This document shows, one piece after another, positions 10,632-22,938 of a stretch of 64,000 bases of DNA. Location of the stretch: assembly GCA_034359265.1 (NCBI GenBank), contig CP136890.1, positions 86,267,501-86,331,500 on the forward strand, written 5' to 3'. The position numbers and the translations under genes were made by a program. The DNA comes from Canna indica. Taxonomy: Eukaryota > Streptophyta > Magnoliopsida > Zingiberales > Cannaceae. Positions within the stretch are counted from its first letter, which is position 1. Every line of letters begins with the position of its first letter. The notes under the pieces are model-generated. The model ran no database searches and was not told the DNA's origin. It saw only the letters and a list, made by a program, of their open reading frames with translations.

Positions 10632-13600
10632 CTATACTAGGAGGTCAAAAGCCGCCGCAACCTCAAAGGCGAGTTCCGAGCAAGACCGGCTGCGGTTATC
10701 AAATAGTCTTACATTATGCTCATGACAGACCCTATGCCTCCATATCATAATCAGCCTGAAACGCTGCAGCCTTTCCTCGCTTCGTCCTGAAGAGGGAGTT
10801 CTCCAAGGTCTATATTTTAGTGAAAAGGGGCGGTGGTTGGTCAGGCTGAGAAAACGCGTCCACCCCTCTGAGGTATAAGAGCACTCCGAGAATATGTGCC
10901 TGTGAGACTCATAACTGTTGGAACAAAGAACGCAGTTCGGACATACTGACATGCCCCCGGCAATAAGTCTGTCTTTGGTAAGGAGTCTCTTTCGCTCAAC
11001 CAGCTAGCTATGCATCGAACAGGCTGAAGGACAATCTTTCTGCCAGAGGAAGGGCGATTTAGGATCTCTTATCCCTCTAAAATTCAGGATGCAATAGAAG
11101 GCCCTTGTAGAGAAAACACCATTAATACTCCATTTCCACGAAATCAGATCAAGACCGGAATTGAAGAGAAGCGGCTCTAACTCATGAATGAGATTGTTAA
11201 TCAAGGTAGAAGGCACAAGATATCTGAAGTTGATTGTCCAACCTAGCACCAGTCCCGAGGAGTCCCTATTCCTAGCTACTGCAAAACTGATGTTTGGAGA
11301 GGAGGCGGCCGAGAAGAGGGCCGGGTATCGATTCCGCAGACGAGAGCCATCAAAATAGGGGGTGTGCCAAAGCCGGAGCAGGGTGCCCTCCCCCACTTTG
11401 AGGATGATTGAGGGCCGCAGGGCGTCAAATAAGGTACTTATATCTTTCCACACGTGAGACAAACTGTATCGGTTATCCGTGCTGAACTCGAATAATTTCG
11501 GATATAAGGAAGAGAGTATGTGCTGCCATGGAAGTCCCCCAGGATCAAATAGCTTGCAGATCCATTTGCCTAGTCTTGCTCGATTGTGAGAAGGTAGGTC
11601 GAGAATGCTAAGGCCTCCATCTGCTCGGTCCCGAGTTAGGGCTTCCCAGCTGACCAAGCATTTTCCCTGAGGAGAGGCTTCCCCATGATCCGTCCAGAAG
11701 AAAGTTCGTCTCCGTCGATCAATTTGGTTGCATACCCAACGATGGGCTAGAAAAATAGAGAAGAAATATGAAGCTTGACTTGTAAGCACGCTGTTGACAA
11801 GAGTGAGGCGCCCTGCTCTTGAGAGTAGGGGTCCTTGCCAGGAGGCCAAAGTGGAATCCACTCTAGCAATGAGCTTGGACCAATCAGCCTTAGTGGGTCT
11901 ACCGGCTCTTAGAGGGAGCCCCAGATAAGTAAGGGGGAAGGTACCCTCTGTGCATCCAAAGATATTAGCAGCCATAGTCACCTTTGCACTGTTGCCGCCG
12001 ATGTGGATCACCTTGGTCTTGTTAGAGTTCAGCTTCAGTCCCGAGCACAATTCAAAGCATTTGACAATAAGACTGAGGTTTCCAAGCGAGGCCTCATCAG
12101 CTTTACTAAAGAGAAGAAGATCGTCTGCAAAGAAGATGTGTGAAATGCTCTTTTGCAGAAAAGAGTGAAGAGCCCCTGTCACCATATCCTGATCCGCTGC
12201 TCTGGATATGAGTCTAAACAAAGAGTCAGTTACAAGGTTGAATAGGAGGGGAGAGAGGGGGTTCCCCTGGCGCATCCTCCTCTTATGACGAAAGGGCATG
12301 CCTTCCTTTCCATTGATCAATAGAACAAACAGACTCAGCCGTAGCAAGAATATGATGTATCCAAGAAATCCATTTAGGGGAAAATCCGCGAGCAGCCATG
12401 AGCTGAATCAAGAAGTCGCAATTAATTGAGTCAAAAGCTTTTTCGAAATCCACTTTAATCACACACACATCTTGATCCAGCCTCTTGCAGCCCCAGATGG
12501 TTTCTGAAGCCATCATGAAACAATCTACGGTACTTCTACCTTTGATAAAAGCTCCTTGATTAGAATCCACCATAGAAGGGATAAAAGAGGCCAGCCGGTT
12601 GGCCAACAGTTTAGAGAATAGTTTGATAATGCTATTCTCCAAACTAATAGGCCTAAAGTTTGCAACCAAGTTCTCTCTAGTAGTTGTTGGGATCAGGACA
12701 ATGAAGGCCTTGTTGCTGCGACTCATGAGTTCAAGCTTCCGTTGAAGTTCCAAGAGAATGTTGAGAACCTGATCGCCAATGATAGGCCATAACTTTGAGT
12801 AGAATTCCATAGTAAGTCTGTCAGGTCCAGGAGATTTGAAGTGTTTGGCATTCTTGATAACGTCGTAGACCTCCGACATAGTGAAGGGGTCGTCCAGGGG
12901 AAGATGCTCCATATGAGAATTTTGATAAAGCGCAGACCATCTGGGACGGAGCAGGGGAGATACGTTGCTACCAAGAAGTCCAACATAAAAGTCTCTGAAG
13001 GCCGAGGCTATGTCTCCCCAATTAGATAGGAGAGTACCAGACACTGAGATAGTCGAGATAAGATTGCGGCGGTGTTCGTTGGAAGCACATAAATGAAAAT
13101 ATATGAAATTACGATCTCCCTCTCGGAGCCATCGTTGCTTAGCCCTTTGTCTCCAATAAATACATTCGTTATTGTAGACTTTGTCGAGAAAGGCTTTGGC
13201 TTGCTTTAACTCTTCGAGCTCTGCAGAGGATAAGGAGGAGGAATCAGCTCTTTGATTCAGGTTTTGAAGACGGTCTTCAGCACGGATTCTTTTCTCCTTC
13301 CATTTGCGCTTTCGGGTCTTATCCCAGTCGAGAATAATACGCCTGAGCGACTTCCAATTAGAGAGCCATTTAGTTAGAGCTGGAGCTTGTTGACTAGCAG
13401 ATAAGGAAGAAATCCTGTTATGCGGGGAGCATAAACCTGCTTTGATGATATCACCGAACTGATCGCATAGAAGCCAACTGATTTCTATCCTAAAAGGTGG
13501 TATGCCTTTATGACGGTCCGGAGCCATCCGAAGAATCAATGGATGATGGTCAGAAAGTTTTCGATCTCCAACCCTACCAAAGAGCTCTGGGAATGCCAAG

Positions 13601-14247
13601 GCAAGGGAGTTGCTGATGAGAATCCGGTCGAGCTTGGCTAGGGAAGGGGGATTCTGATTATTGGTCCACGTGAAAGGACTGCCTGAGAGAGGGGTGTCAA
13701 TGAGTCCCATATCCGCTATGAATCTCGAGAAATTGCGCAAATCCACCGAGTTACCCATACAGTTAAGACGCTCCTCGTTATGAATAGTCATGTTGAAATC
13801 CCCCCCTATCAGGAGAGGCTCAGAACATCCCGAGATATAACTTCGCAACTCTTGAATGAAAATCGGCCTCTAAGCGCGGGAAGGGGGGCCGTAAACCCCT
13901 ATGACCACGAAGGAGAAGGCAGGGGAGGAGTGATTAAGGGTCAGTGTCAACGCAATGAACCAACCTCCAATATGACAATTTGAACAAGTCCAGATAGCCG
14001 AATCCCAAACAGCGAGAAGCCCTCCCGAAAGGCCGACAACATTTATAGTTCGAAAATTATCACCGAAAGCGAAGCCAGAAAGCTGTCTAACAATTCTTCT
14101 AGAGCAATCAACCAACTTAGTTTCTGGAAGGAAAGCAACACTACATCTGGACTCCCTGGTACATTGTTTCACCATATAACGCTTGGTGAGCCGACAAAGC
14201 CCTCGTACGTTCCAAAATTGTGAAACATGATAACAGTTAAACGACAC
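10632..14247 (-). pseudogene. LINE ORF2: endonuclease and reverse transcriptase, disrupted
   Basis: Starts MSFNCYHVSQFWNVRGL. The apurinic-type endonuclease shows WNVRGL, ETKL, VYGPPSR, GGDFNM, LDRILIS and SDHHP. The reverse transcriptase shows FKSPGPDRLTMEFY, NFRPISLENSIIKLFSKLLA, QGAFIKGR, VDFEKAFDSI, QGNPLSPLLF, the catalytic FFADD (about 11980-12120 region) and GLKLNSNKTK. A zinc-binding module follows, with CVLCSNSYESHRHIFSEC at 10952-10632; no RNase H is seen. Only three lesions are apparent: an in-frame TAG at 13872-13870 between VYGPPSRA and RPIFIQELRS, a one-base frame change near 12340, and an in-frame TAG at 11006-11004. Otherwise the coding potential is well kept, consistent with a young copy. 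The protein would nick DNA and copy its own RNA in cis. Confidence 0.88.
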
Positions 14248-14270
14248 GGCAGAGACAGACCCCTAAGGGG

Positions 14271-16818
14271 TTACACAGAGATAGTGCCCAAAGCACTGAC
14301 AACACGATCCTCGAAAGCAGCGAGATCAAATCCCAAAACGACAATCTTCTTCATGAGAATGGAGGGGATTCCGATATCCATGCCAATCTCGAAGGACCCG
14401 AGCTCCGAGGCATCCGGGGTCTCATGGCTAGGTGGGGGATCCGAGGCACGAGAAAAACCTTCACTATGTGCCGCCTTCTTGGAAGTCGCTTTCATGATGG
14501 AGGAACCCGCAATTTTTGTTGACAGTCTGCAGCTCCGACGGACCACCATAGCATATTTCTTCGGCAATTTACCGACTTTGGTTTGGACCAAAGTGATGCA
14601 TTCATTCATAGTTGACTCCACCCGAGCATCATCATAAGAGGACCGGACCAATCCCGATTCAGCCCATGAGGAAATGGTCCGATCCACACCAGCTCGGGCG
14701 CCGCGAGGGAGAATGCTCAATATAGGATACAGCTGGGTCATTTATTGATCAACCTGGTCAGCGCCTGATCGCTTGAAGCCCAGCGAGTGGTCGGTCGCGT
14801 GAGGCATGAGGCAGTTCACGTGCTGAAGGAATTGATTCTGGCTCAAATCTAGGAATTGGCCCCCACTAGTTGGCTCAGCCAGCAGCAAAAGTCGCAGCCA
14901 AGCAGATCCAGGAGATCCGATCTCAGCACCGGGAATACCCGCTCCAATTAAATGGACAGCTGCCGTCTAAAGTTGACTCACGCAACTTTTTCCCAAATCA
15001 TCAGACTTTAATAAATCTTCCCCATAATTCAGAACCCGCAGCGTATACACCCGCAAAAAGGCAACGCTTCAGAAGCTGCAGGTTCAGAGAGGGTAGAGCA
15101 GAAAGCATGAGAGAGGCAAGCTCTCTGATCTGCTTCATGAAAGGGGGGATGACCAAGCCCGAAGTAGACCCTCCAGCGCTGACAGCAAGATCTTCGGGTA
15201 CAATACGGGGACGAAAACTTGAGGTCGGCGGCAAGATCGGGTCAGATAACATCGAAGAGGAAAGGAGCGCATCTTTCTTCTTCATCGATTCCAGAACCCT
15301 ATCCCGATTAGGCAGGGAGCAGCAGAGCCCTCGAGGTAACCGCGCCGGCACCGTCGACCGCTGAGAAAGCCCTCGGAGGAGAATGGAGTTGGGGCGCAAG
15401 GCGCCCTCCGGCGGAGGGGCCATGATTTTGGATCCTGCCAGGGAGGCAGCCGAGGGAAGGACCCCACGCGTCCTTGAGCCAGAGAAAGAAGGTGAGCCTG
15501 AGGAATCCGAGCTCACCGAGATATGCTCTGAACCGCCGCCGCCAGGAAAACTACCTTCCGAAGGGTCGTACTCAAAGCTCGCATCAGAGCCGGAGCCAAG
15601 GTCGTCGTCACCGCCCTCGTGCGCAACATCCTGAGAGGCGACCCTCGATGCTTCGCTGCCAGTCCATTGCTGCCAACTGCCAAGCAATCCCTACTTCCAC
15701 GGTGAATCGGCAAGAGTCGGCCTCGGCTACTATGAAGCGGGGGATCAAATGAAGGGCGCAGACCTTGACTTGCACCTTACAGGAGTTGGGATCTGAAAGG
15801 TCGATGGAGGATGCTGCCATAGCTTCGAAGCAAGCAAAAGGACTTGTAAGGGCAATCGCGGTTTCCACGTTCCAGAATAGAAGTGGCAATCCGCGCAACT
15901 CCAATCCAACCTGGAGCTCAGGAGGATCGACCAGCTCGAGTACCTCATCTGCCTTCCAGTCGGCGATCAATAAGACGACATGATTCCATTGAATGCGGTC
16001 GGAGCGCAACAGCCACCTCTTATAATAAGAATCTTCAGTTTTCTGCGTGGTAATAAGGTATCTTCCGTCAGCAAGGCCCCGCTGCTCCCAAAGATGAAGA
16101 TGCCGCCTGTAGTTGTCGAACTGCCGGGCAAGGAAGCCGGCAACATTTGCGTTCTGGTGCAACTGGCCGCAAGCAGAGACCAGGATGCAGCGGGAACTCA
16201 GGAAGAGAGCCCGCTCATTGATTGCCTCAGAGTTAGGAATGTGCGCATGGGAGAACTGCGGGTGATCCGCCATGGAGTTCCTCTCGGGTCGTGGAGGAAC
16301 GGTGGATGTGCCAGAATTTAAAGAAACATTTGGCATCCTATTCTTAAATGCAGATGGAGTAGTGGCATTTAAAGCCGGGAGGGGGCAGTGTGCTGACCTG
16401 GCAGTAGGGGGCGAAGAAGATTGCGAAGAAGGATGGTTTCTAAAGGAATGCATGGAGAATGCTTTCCGGTAGAGAGAGCAGTTGCGACTGGAATGCCCTT
16501 CTCGCTTGCAGAGAAAGCATACTCGGACATTCACGAGCAAAGTGGCCAGGGCGAGCACAGTTAAAGCAGCAGCCATGAAGACGAAGGGATGACGGAGGGA
16601 GCGGAAACAGTGGATGACGGAGAACTGGCCTGAGGACGAGAGGCAGAGTGAGATTGAGGGGGAGGCGGGAGGTGCATACCAAATCGAATGACCTCAGCAA
16701 AAGAGCGGCGAGAACCAATCCAGGCCGTTGAAGATGGTTTCGGGGCATTTGCGAAGGAGACATGCCGAGGGGCCTTGCGCGGGGAAACCACCGTCCACCA
16801 AGACATGTCTTTTTCCAC
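14271..16818 (-). pseudogene. LINE ORF1: zinc-knuckle RNA-binding protein, frameshifted
   Basis: Begins MEKDMSWWTVVSPRK at 16818. Two CX2CX4HX4C knuckles follow in different frames: CFNCARPGHFAREC (about 16555-16514) and CFLCKREGHSSRNC (about 16520-16478). Next is a domain of the type found between knuckle and C-terminus in plant LINE ORF1, with WNHVVLLIADWKADEVLELV and LELRGLPLLFWNVETAIAL. The acidic/Ser-rich part (15687-15001) and the C-terminal piece (14741-14271) lie in further frames, so at least four frame changes separate the pieces. ORF1 proteins coat the element RNA. Some frame changes are inferred from family order only. Confidence 0.75.
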
Positions 16819-16828
16819 ACTATCCTCT

Positions 16829-16844
16829 GCACCACAGAGAAGTT
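16829..16844. repeat. LINE target-site duplication, 5' copy
   Basis: Perfect copy of 10454-10469. Removing the element rejoins CAATGAGTG with GCACCACAGAGAAGTT and GATATCAG. Confidence 0.92.
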
Positions 16845-18288
16845 GATATCAGAAAAACAATCATTGGTTGAATTGAGATGACATGGAATAGCTGAATTGA
16901 AAGGGATGATATAATTAATTGTGGCATGCATTTGGTATTAGGTTAGAACATATGATACAGACATGTATTGTCAAAATAAAAGAATTCATGATATATACAA
17001 CTTCATCTAGTTTCCAAGGAAAAGTAACTAGTGCGAAGCGAATGAAGCAAACCATGTATAATCCTTATCATTCCACATTTAAAAAATTAGTAAATAATTT
17101 TGCAATTCGATATTAGTAAAATTAATTTCAGTTTAGGTACGTCTTGAAGTTTTAAAAATTTACCAATTTAACCGTTCAAAATTAAAAATATCAATTTCAT
17201 CATCGAAGTTTTTCAATTTCATTTTAGTTTGATCATTTGGCTCGTCTAAATTTCTGTCATTTTTTAGTTATGCATGAACTTCGCGTTGTTTAGGTCCGAA
17301 AATAAATCAACATTTATGTCTATATATTGCAAACATTAATAGTCAAATAAATCTATTTTATTTATCATAATCTCTTTGTAATTGGTTTAACTTCTTACAT
17401 TTTATATTCCATTCAACTACTACTACTTGTGAAAAAATGTAAGATGTTATTTATACGTTTAAACAATAAGTGTTATGTATATAGTTAAGAAGTGATAAAA
17501 AATTTTAAGATTCATTCATTTCGCAAATTATTCCGAATAATATAAAGTTGGTTAATACAATATAAGGTTGCACAAGATAGTACAAGAAATTATCTCTTAT
17601 TCGTTATGCATAGCACTAGACAATAAATTTAGTAATGTCCTATATTTGTTGCCGCTTTGTAGCCACGTACAGTTAGGACACGAGATAAGAACGTACCATC
17701 AAGTGAAAATAAAAAGTTAATTAGATTAGTGATAGATTGAATGTATTGCTACAATTTTTATTCTTGTATCATACCAGTCCCTTTTCCCGTGCATAGTTTT
17801 TGTTCTATCCATAATAATCTTTTGCAAATGAATACAAGAGATGTTGTCTAGTCTAATATTTAAAAATAATGCGAAATAAATGGATCCTTAGATATTATGA
17901 GTATTTTAAAGGAAAAAGGGTTAAGATGAAAATTTCAAGAGTCAAATTGAAACAAAATTAAGTTATGATTAAATGAAAATAAAATTAAAAAATTTGAGGA
18001 AGAGTTTGATATTTTTAACACATGAGACTCAAATTGTTCAAATTTTGAACTTCAAGAACACGAACTGAAACTAAATTATAAAAGTTGTCGAGTTCAGTTT
18101 TAAATTAAATTATAAAAATTGGTCAAAATATTATATTAAAATCGATGGACTGATCAAACTTGGATTACGTAATGATTTATATTTAAAATTGAGACTATGT
18201 TAACATATTATAAGATTTTAAATCAAATTAAAATAAAAAACCTTTTTATTACGTGGCTAAATTAAGCTAAACTTTCGTGAGATATTAA
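16845..18288. other. AT-rich intergenic region
   Basis: No gene, RNA or recognisable transposon protein seen; long A/T tracts and many stops in all frames. Confidence 0.5.
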
Positions 18289-18931
18289 AGGACGTTTGGT
18301 ATGAAATAATTCAGATGAATTATCGATAATCTAAACTAAAATTTCTTGGACCCATTAGATTATCGCATTTTGTTGAAACAGATTACCGATAATCTAGATA
18401 CCTATGATAATTTATATTACCACTCAAGTGGTAATTCACATTATCAAGGAATGAGATGGCTACGTGGATTACCACTAAAGTGGTAATGTTATTTTTTATT
18501 TTTGACAAAAATACCCTCAATAAAATAACTTTTATTAACACAAAAAAACTTTCACCTCATCTCATTCACGCGCTGCTATCTTCTCCGGTGCCCTCCTCAC
18601 CTGATGTTGCCTTCCTTGCATATTTATTTATTTTATTTATTATTATTGTTATTATTATTATTATTATTATTAATACTTATTTATTTATTTGTTTATTTAT
18701 TTGACCAACATAGGTACATAATTATCCAATTTTATTTGATGGTATTTTAGTTAAAAATATAAATTTCTCAATAATATTTTTTTTATACTAAATAAGATAA
18801 TATGAATTACTAGAGACCAAATATGATAATATAATATTATTAATAATTTTAAAAATATAATCTATCTAAGTGATTAAGTGATAATATAGATTCTTAATAA
18901 TTTTAAACTGAAACGTACCAAACGCTCCCCC
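18289..18931. mobile_element. Possible MITE with GGACGTTTGGTA-type ends
   Basis: The left end AGGACGTTTGGTATG and the complement of the right end, GGGAGCGTTTGGTACG, share CGTTTGGTA-YG, a motif common at the ends of plant MITEs. The interior has the inverted motif ATTACCACT...AGTGGTAAT near 18417-18487 and a GC-rich patch near 18560-18610. No convincing target-site duplication was found, so the family is left open. Confidence 0.4.
18618..18703. repeat. TTA/TTTA microsatellite
   Basis: Run of TATT, TTATT and (TTA)n units inside the possible MITE. Confidence 0.85.
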
Positions 18932-19252
18932 AGGATCAAACTGAAACTTCACCATTAACAGTGAACCAAAGCATGAGCCGCGAGTAGAATTAAGCCAACC
19001 CGAACCAATACCGGCTGGGCCAAGTTAGGTCCAGTCTGAGTCATTCCTTTTTCATTTTATTCTTATCTTTGGATGCCGTGGGTAAAATTTGGGCCGAGCC
19101 GCGCCGAACCCACCCGGGCTAGACCGCGTCGGCTCAACTCTGACTAATACCTCCATCTCTTGTATCAATGCCCCTTGATTCATCAAACGCCTCGAAGTTT
19201 CCTGCGCCTGTTACAGCACGAAGGAAAGGAAGAAGCCCTAATCCATAGAGCC

Positions 19253-22200
19253 ATGATCTACGACGTCAACTCTTCTCTCTTCCGCTCCTTCCTCAGCCAG
19301 AAGGGCGGAAGCGCAGCTGACAAGCGGTATAGATTCTTTCTTATCTTTTCCTCACCGTACCTCTTACCGATTCGCTTTTGTGACGTTTAGATGCCTTGCT
19401 GGGTCAAGAGTTTTAATTCTTCGATAAATTAGCACGACTTTTTCGAGTCACGATCCTAGATAGACGTATGATGGTTATGTTTTTCTCCAAAAGTCTATAT
19501 CCTTGGCCGCTTGATAATTGTGGTTAAGGTAGTAGTTTTAAAATGGTACTCGAGATTCAGCAAGACTCTTTATTAGATTAGAGCATGCTTGAAGGCTATG
19601 AAATTTCTATTTAGCGGTAACACATGACCTTTGTGCTTGTGAATCAAGCAGAATTATTATTTTTTTATAATAGAACTAATGCAGTTAATTAACTCCTGTA
19701 AGCATAAAGTTCATGATAGAAATCCTGAATTAGGAACAATGAAGATTTAATTTACCGTTTCACTAAGAAGAAGCAAAAGAATGAAATGCAACCCATTACA
19801 AAGCAGAGATGATTAGTTAGATATATAATATATTTATTAGCCTAGCAATATAGCTTAAGTCTTAATGTCCACTGGGGTTATATTATTTGCACTTGTGATT
19901 TCATTCAGATGAAAGCACATGAAATAGATATCTTTTACATTGAATAAACAGCTGAAAGGGGTAGAACTGTACCTTTTTGTTTGATATTATTCAAGTATCT
20001 TAATTTAAAACTAAATTGATTCTAGCATTATTTGCTTTGCTTATTAAGGTTGTATCTTTTTTTCTCTTTGGATTTCATATCAAGTTGTCAAATAGTTATT
20101 TTTTACTTTCCTACACTGTATGCTTTCTTAGCCAGAGGTAGGCCTCTGACAAGGTTGGCTGTAGATGTGAGGAGTTGTATGGAGAGAAGTTGAGAAGTCA
20201 ACACTGTGAGAAGAAGGAAAAATAGAATTAATAGGAGAGCAGGTTTTGGTTTTGGAATGTATTCATTTCTAAATTATTGATATTTAAATCATCTGGATCG
20301 TTTCAACTCATCAAGTCAACTGTGTTTAAATATTCAACTTTTGAGTCAAATTGAGTCATCGAATTTGTCCAGGTAATTGGTAGGTTTGCCTATTTGCACA
20401 GCTCATATCACAATTTTGACTATAATGGAAATTGTGAGATTGCTAATTGAGTATGAGACATGTATTCACAATGAGATAGAATGATGGATTACAAGCCTAC
20501 AAGGTGTTTTCCTATTTCAAGGTGTGGACTTGGGACTTCATTTAACCTTTTGATTGTAAGAAACTTAAATTAAGAGATTTCTTTGATTTTTAATTCCTAT
20601 TGTCCTATCAATTCTATCTTTACTCTTTCATTTTTTTCTTTCACTGCAAAACTTCACCTTCCTCTTTGCTTAGATGTAGTAGTATCATCATTTTTTTCTA
20701 AAATTTATTTGATGAATAATCCTCTTTTTTTTTTGAAATTTTATTATGTCATTTTATTTCTTGTAAATGCAAGAAATATATATTACCGACATTGGATCCA
20801 TGCTTCTTTAATGTGATTGATGTGTGCTCCATTATCATGTGTCTTGTGTGCTGCAAACAATTGAGTAGATCAAGTTTGTGTAAGATTCTTTAATCTTAAC
20901 CATAGATATTTAGTTGATCTCAAATGCTGTATATCTTTTGGTTTTTAATTTATATTATGTTAAACATTACTCATACTTCATACTTTGAGGAGCATTTCTA
21001 TCATGTATTACTTGTTATTTAACATACTTTTAGAAACCGACCTCAAACATTGACTTGATCAAGCCTCAATTCACTGGTTTATCATTTTATTGGTCAGACA
21101 TGTGGATCAACAAGCCATACAACATGTTTTTTATACTAAAATATTAAAGAACTTATGAAACAGATGAAGTTGGGGGACAATATATAAAAGAAAAGACAGA
21201 GGTGTAGAAGAAGCAAAGTAGAGAGAGATAAAGAAGGCAAAAGAGGATAAAGAAGAAAAAGTTCAGTCACACATTGCGTCTTCATACATGACATATGTTT
21301 TATTGGTTTTTGATTCTTATGTCATTGAATGTGAAAGTTTAGTCCCACATCTCTGGTTTCAAAGATTTTATGCTAGTCTCCTACTATTATAAGCACCTGG
21401 TTTTGCAGACGAAGAATCACTCAACTTTAAGCATATGAAATGAGATAAACTGAACGTTAAAATTGATTCGAACCCAAGTTAGCTTAACTTGTGTCTGGTT
21501 ATATTAAGATTAACTAACTGAGCTGAGTTCAAGTTAAATCAAATTGATCGATTCTCAGCGGTCCAGCCGGTTCATTGAAAAATAGGATTGGTTTTACATA
21601 TCCACCCTATTCAATTTGTTCCCAGCTCTCTTGATGAATCAGCTCCAGCTGGGTGTTATAGTACTTGGTTTTTGCTGGGTGTTTAAAACACCGTGTTTTA
21701 GTACTTGGTTTTTTCCAATTTGATTGGTTTGGCCAGGCAAGACTATATAACTATGATATTTAAGGAGAAAGTTTGTTGCAAAATCTCTTAGCGCAGCATT
21801 TGCCCATATTCATAACAAAATGTAGTATTTAGTGCAATCCTGTGTGCCTCAAAGAAAGAAATCATGCAAAAGGGTGATCATGATCTGTATTTAGCTTAGT
21901 AGTCTCGTAGTCTTTATTTCTATATGAATGTTCTTCATTTGGAGATAAACTAGGCATCTAGTAGGCAAGCTTCATATTTAGTGAATTTGAGTTTGCCTGT
22001 TGACTCTTTAGTTTTTTGAAGTACATATATTGAGGATCAGTGAGTTTGACAAAAGGAAAATTTGATTCCATTAGTAGTGATGAATAATAGTATGACATAA
22101 AATGGAGCTATAAGAATGATGTGCCAATACAAAATCAGAAAGTTAATTGATCCAAGCTATTGATAGATACGTTCCTGTCGAGATAGTGCAGTTGACCTGA

Positions 22201-22938
22201 CTAGATTATGAGCTAGTTTAGTACTTGAAAACTTCATTGAAGAAAATGCATATTATGTTTTTTTTAAAGAGTTAGTTTATTGAGTAAAATGTCCTCTCCG
22301 AGTTATAATATTCCACCCCACTTTTTTGACTGGTTCCTTCTTCTACATTTGGTATACCGTATACTGCATCCTACTTTGTGTTTGTAGTCTTAAAAATTAG
22401 GTTTAATTATAGTTTTCCATTTGTGAATGAGTTGATTTTAAGTTTTGCCTTCATTCGATTTTTTTATTACGTTGTCCACCTATAATTAACAAAGTTTCTT
22501 CTACTGCATTATTTTTTATGTTATCCACTTGTTTTCTAAAAATAAACATGTAAGAAGTAACATAGGAAATTTGCTTTTGTGTTAAGTGTTAAACATAGGA
22601 TCACTGTGATTAAAAAATCATGTCTTTAAGTTTACATAGCCACAGGGACGGGTACGCTTATCGGTGATGCCAAAAGTTCTAATTACTTTTGTTAAGTAAT
22701 AGTGTAATACAAGTATAGGTAACCTAAATTCAGCTTATCCATTAGTAAACTGTAATTAAGACTTATTTTATTTGGCAATGCCTAAAACAAGATTGGTCTG
22801 AGTTGAATATTCTTTTATTTTTAGCAACTAATGACATGTATAATGTATTCCTTCCTATAAAATAGGAAATCTGAAGAGCAGAAGCCAAAGGAGCAGAGAC
22901 CTAAAGCAAATGAGAACAAGCCTGTGATGACAGAATGA
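19253..22938 (+). CDS. Small conserved-looking plant protein, 48 residues, two exons
   Basis: Exon 1 is 19253-19326, exon 2 is 22866-22938, with a 3.54-kb intron bounded by GTATAG and AAAATAG. The junction splits an Arg codon (CG|G) and the stop is TGA. Two halves stand out: MIYDVNSSLFRSFLSQKGG, an N-terminal segment of hydrophobic and aromatic residues, and a highly charged Lys/Glu/Pro tail containing EEQKPKEQRPK. I have an uncertain memory of near-identical tiny proteins in other plants, so I call it conserved with caution; I know no function. There is no signal peptide, membrane segment or Cys. It is too short for most ORF-based annotation and exon 2 is only 73 bases. The ATG at 19253 is the only one giving this reading; another frame is open across exon 1 (19160-19390) but does not connect. 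Confidence 0.72.
19327..22865 (+). other. Intron of the 48-residue protein gene
   Basis: AT-rich, GT...AG bounded. I see no protein-coding transposon relics in it; T-runs occur at about 20700-20735 and a near-repeated TACTTGGTTTTTGCTGGGTG / TACTTGGTTTTTTCC pair near 21660-21715. Confidence 0.6.

Larger units (their letters stand above)
10470..16828 (-). mobile_element. Near full-length L1-type LINE
   Basis: Non-LTR retrotransposon of about 6.36 kb on the minus strand, flanked by perfect 16-bp duplications. It encodes an ORF1 with two CCHC knuckles and an ORF2 with endonuclease, reverse transcriptase and zinc-binding module, and ends in TTGAATACAAGTATTC followed by an A-rich tail. The ORF1 frame is open right up to the 5' boundary with no visible leader, so this copy may be slightly 5'-truncated. 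The perfect duplications indicate recent insertion relative to the other LINE pieces here, although both ORFs carry disabling changes. Confidence 0.92.

Noticed and set aside
14870..15634. Plus-strand frames of 164 and 83 residues inside the LINE
   Set aside because: Antisense of LINE ORF1; Ser/Pro/Arg-rich without family features.
16818..16931. ORF1 start upstream at 16931
   Set aside because: The frame extends beyond the 16-bp target duplication into host DNA, so it cannot be the element's own start.
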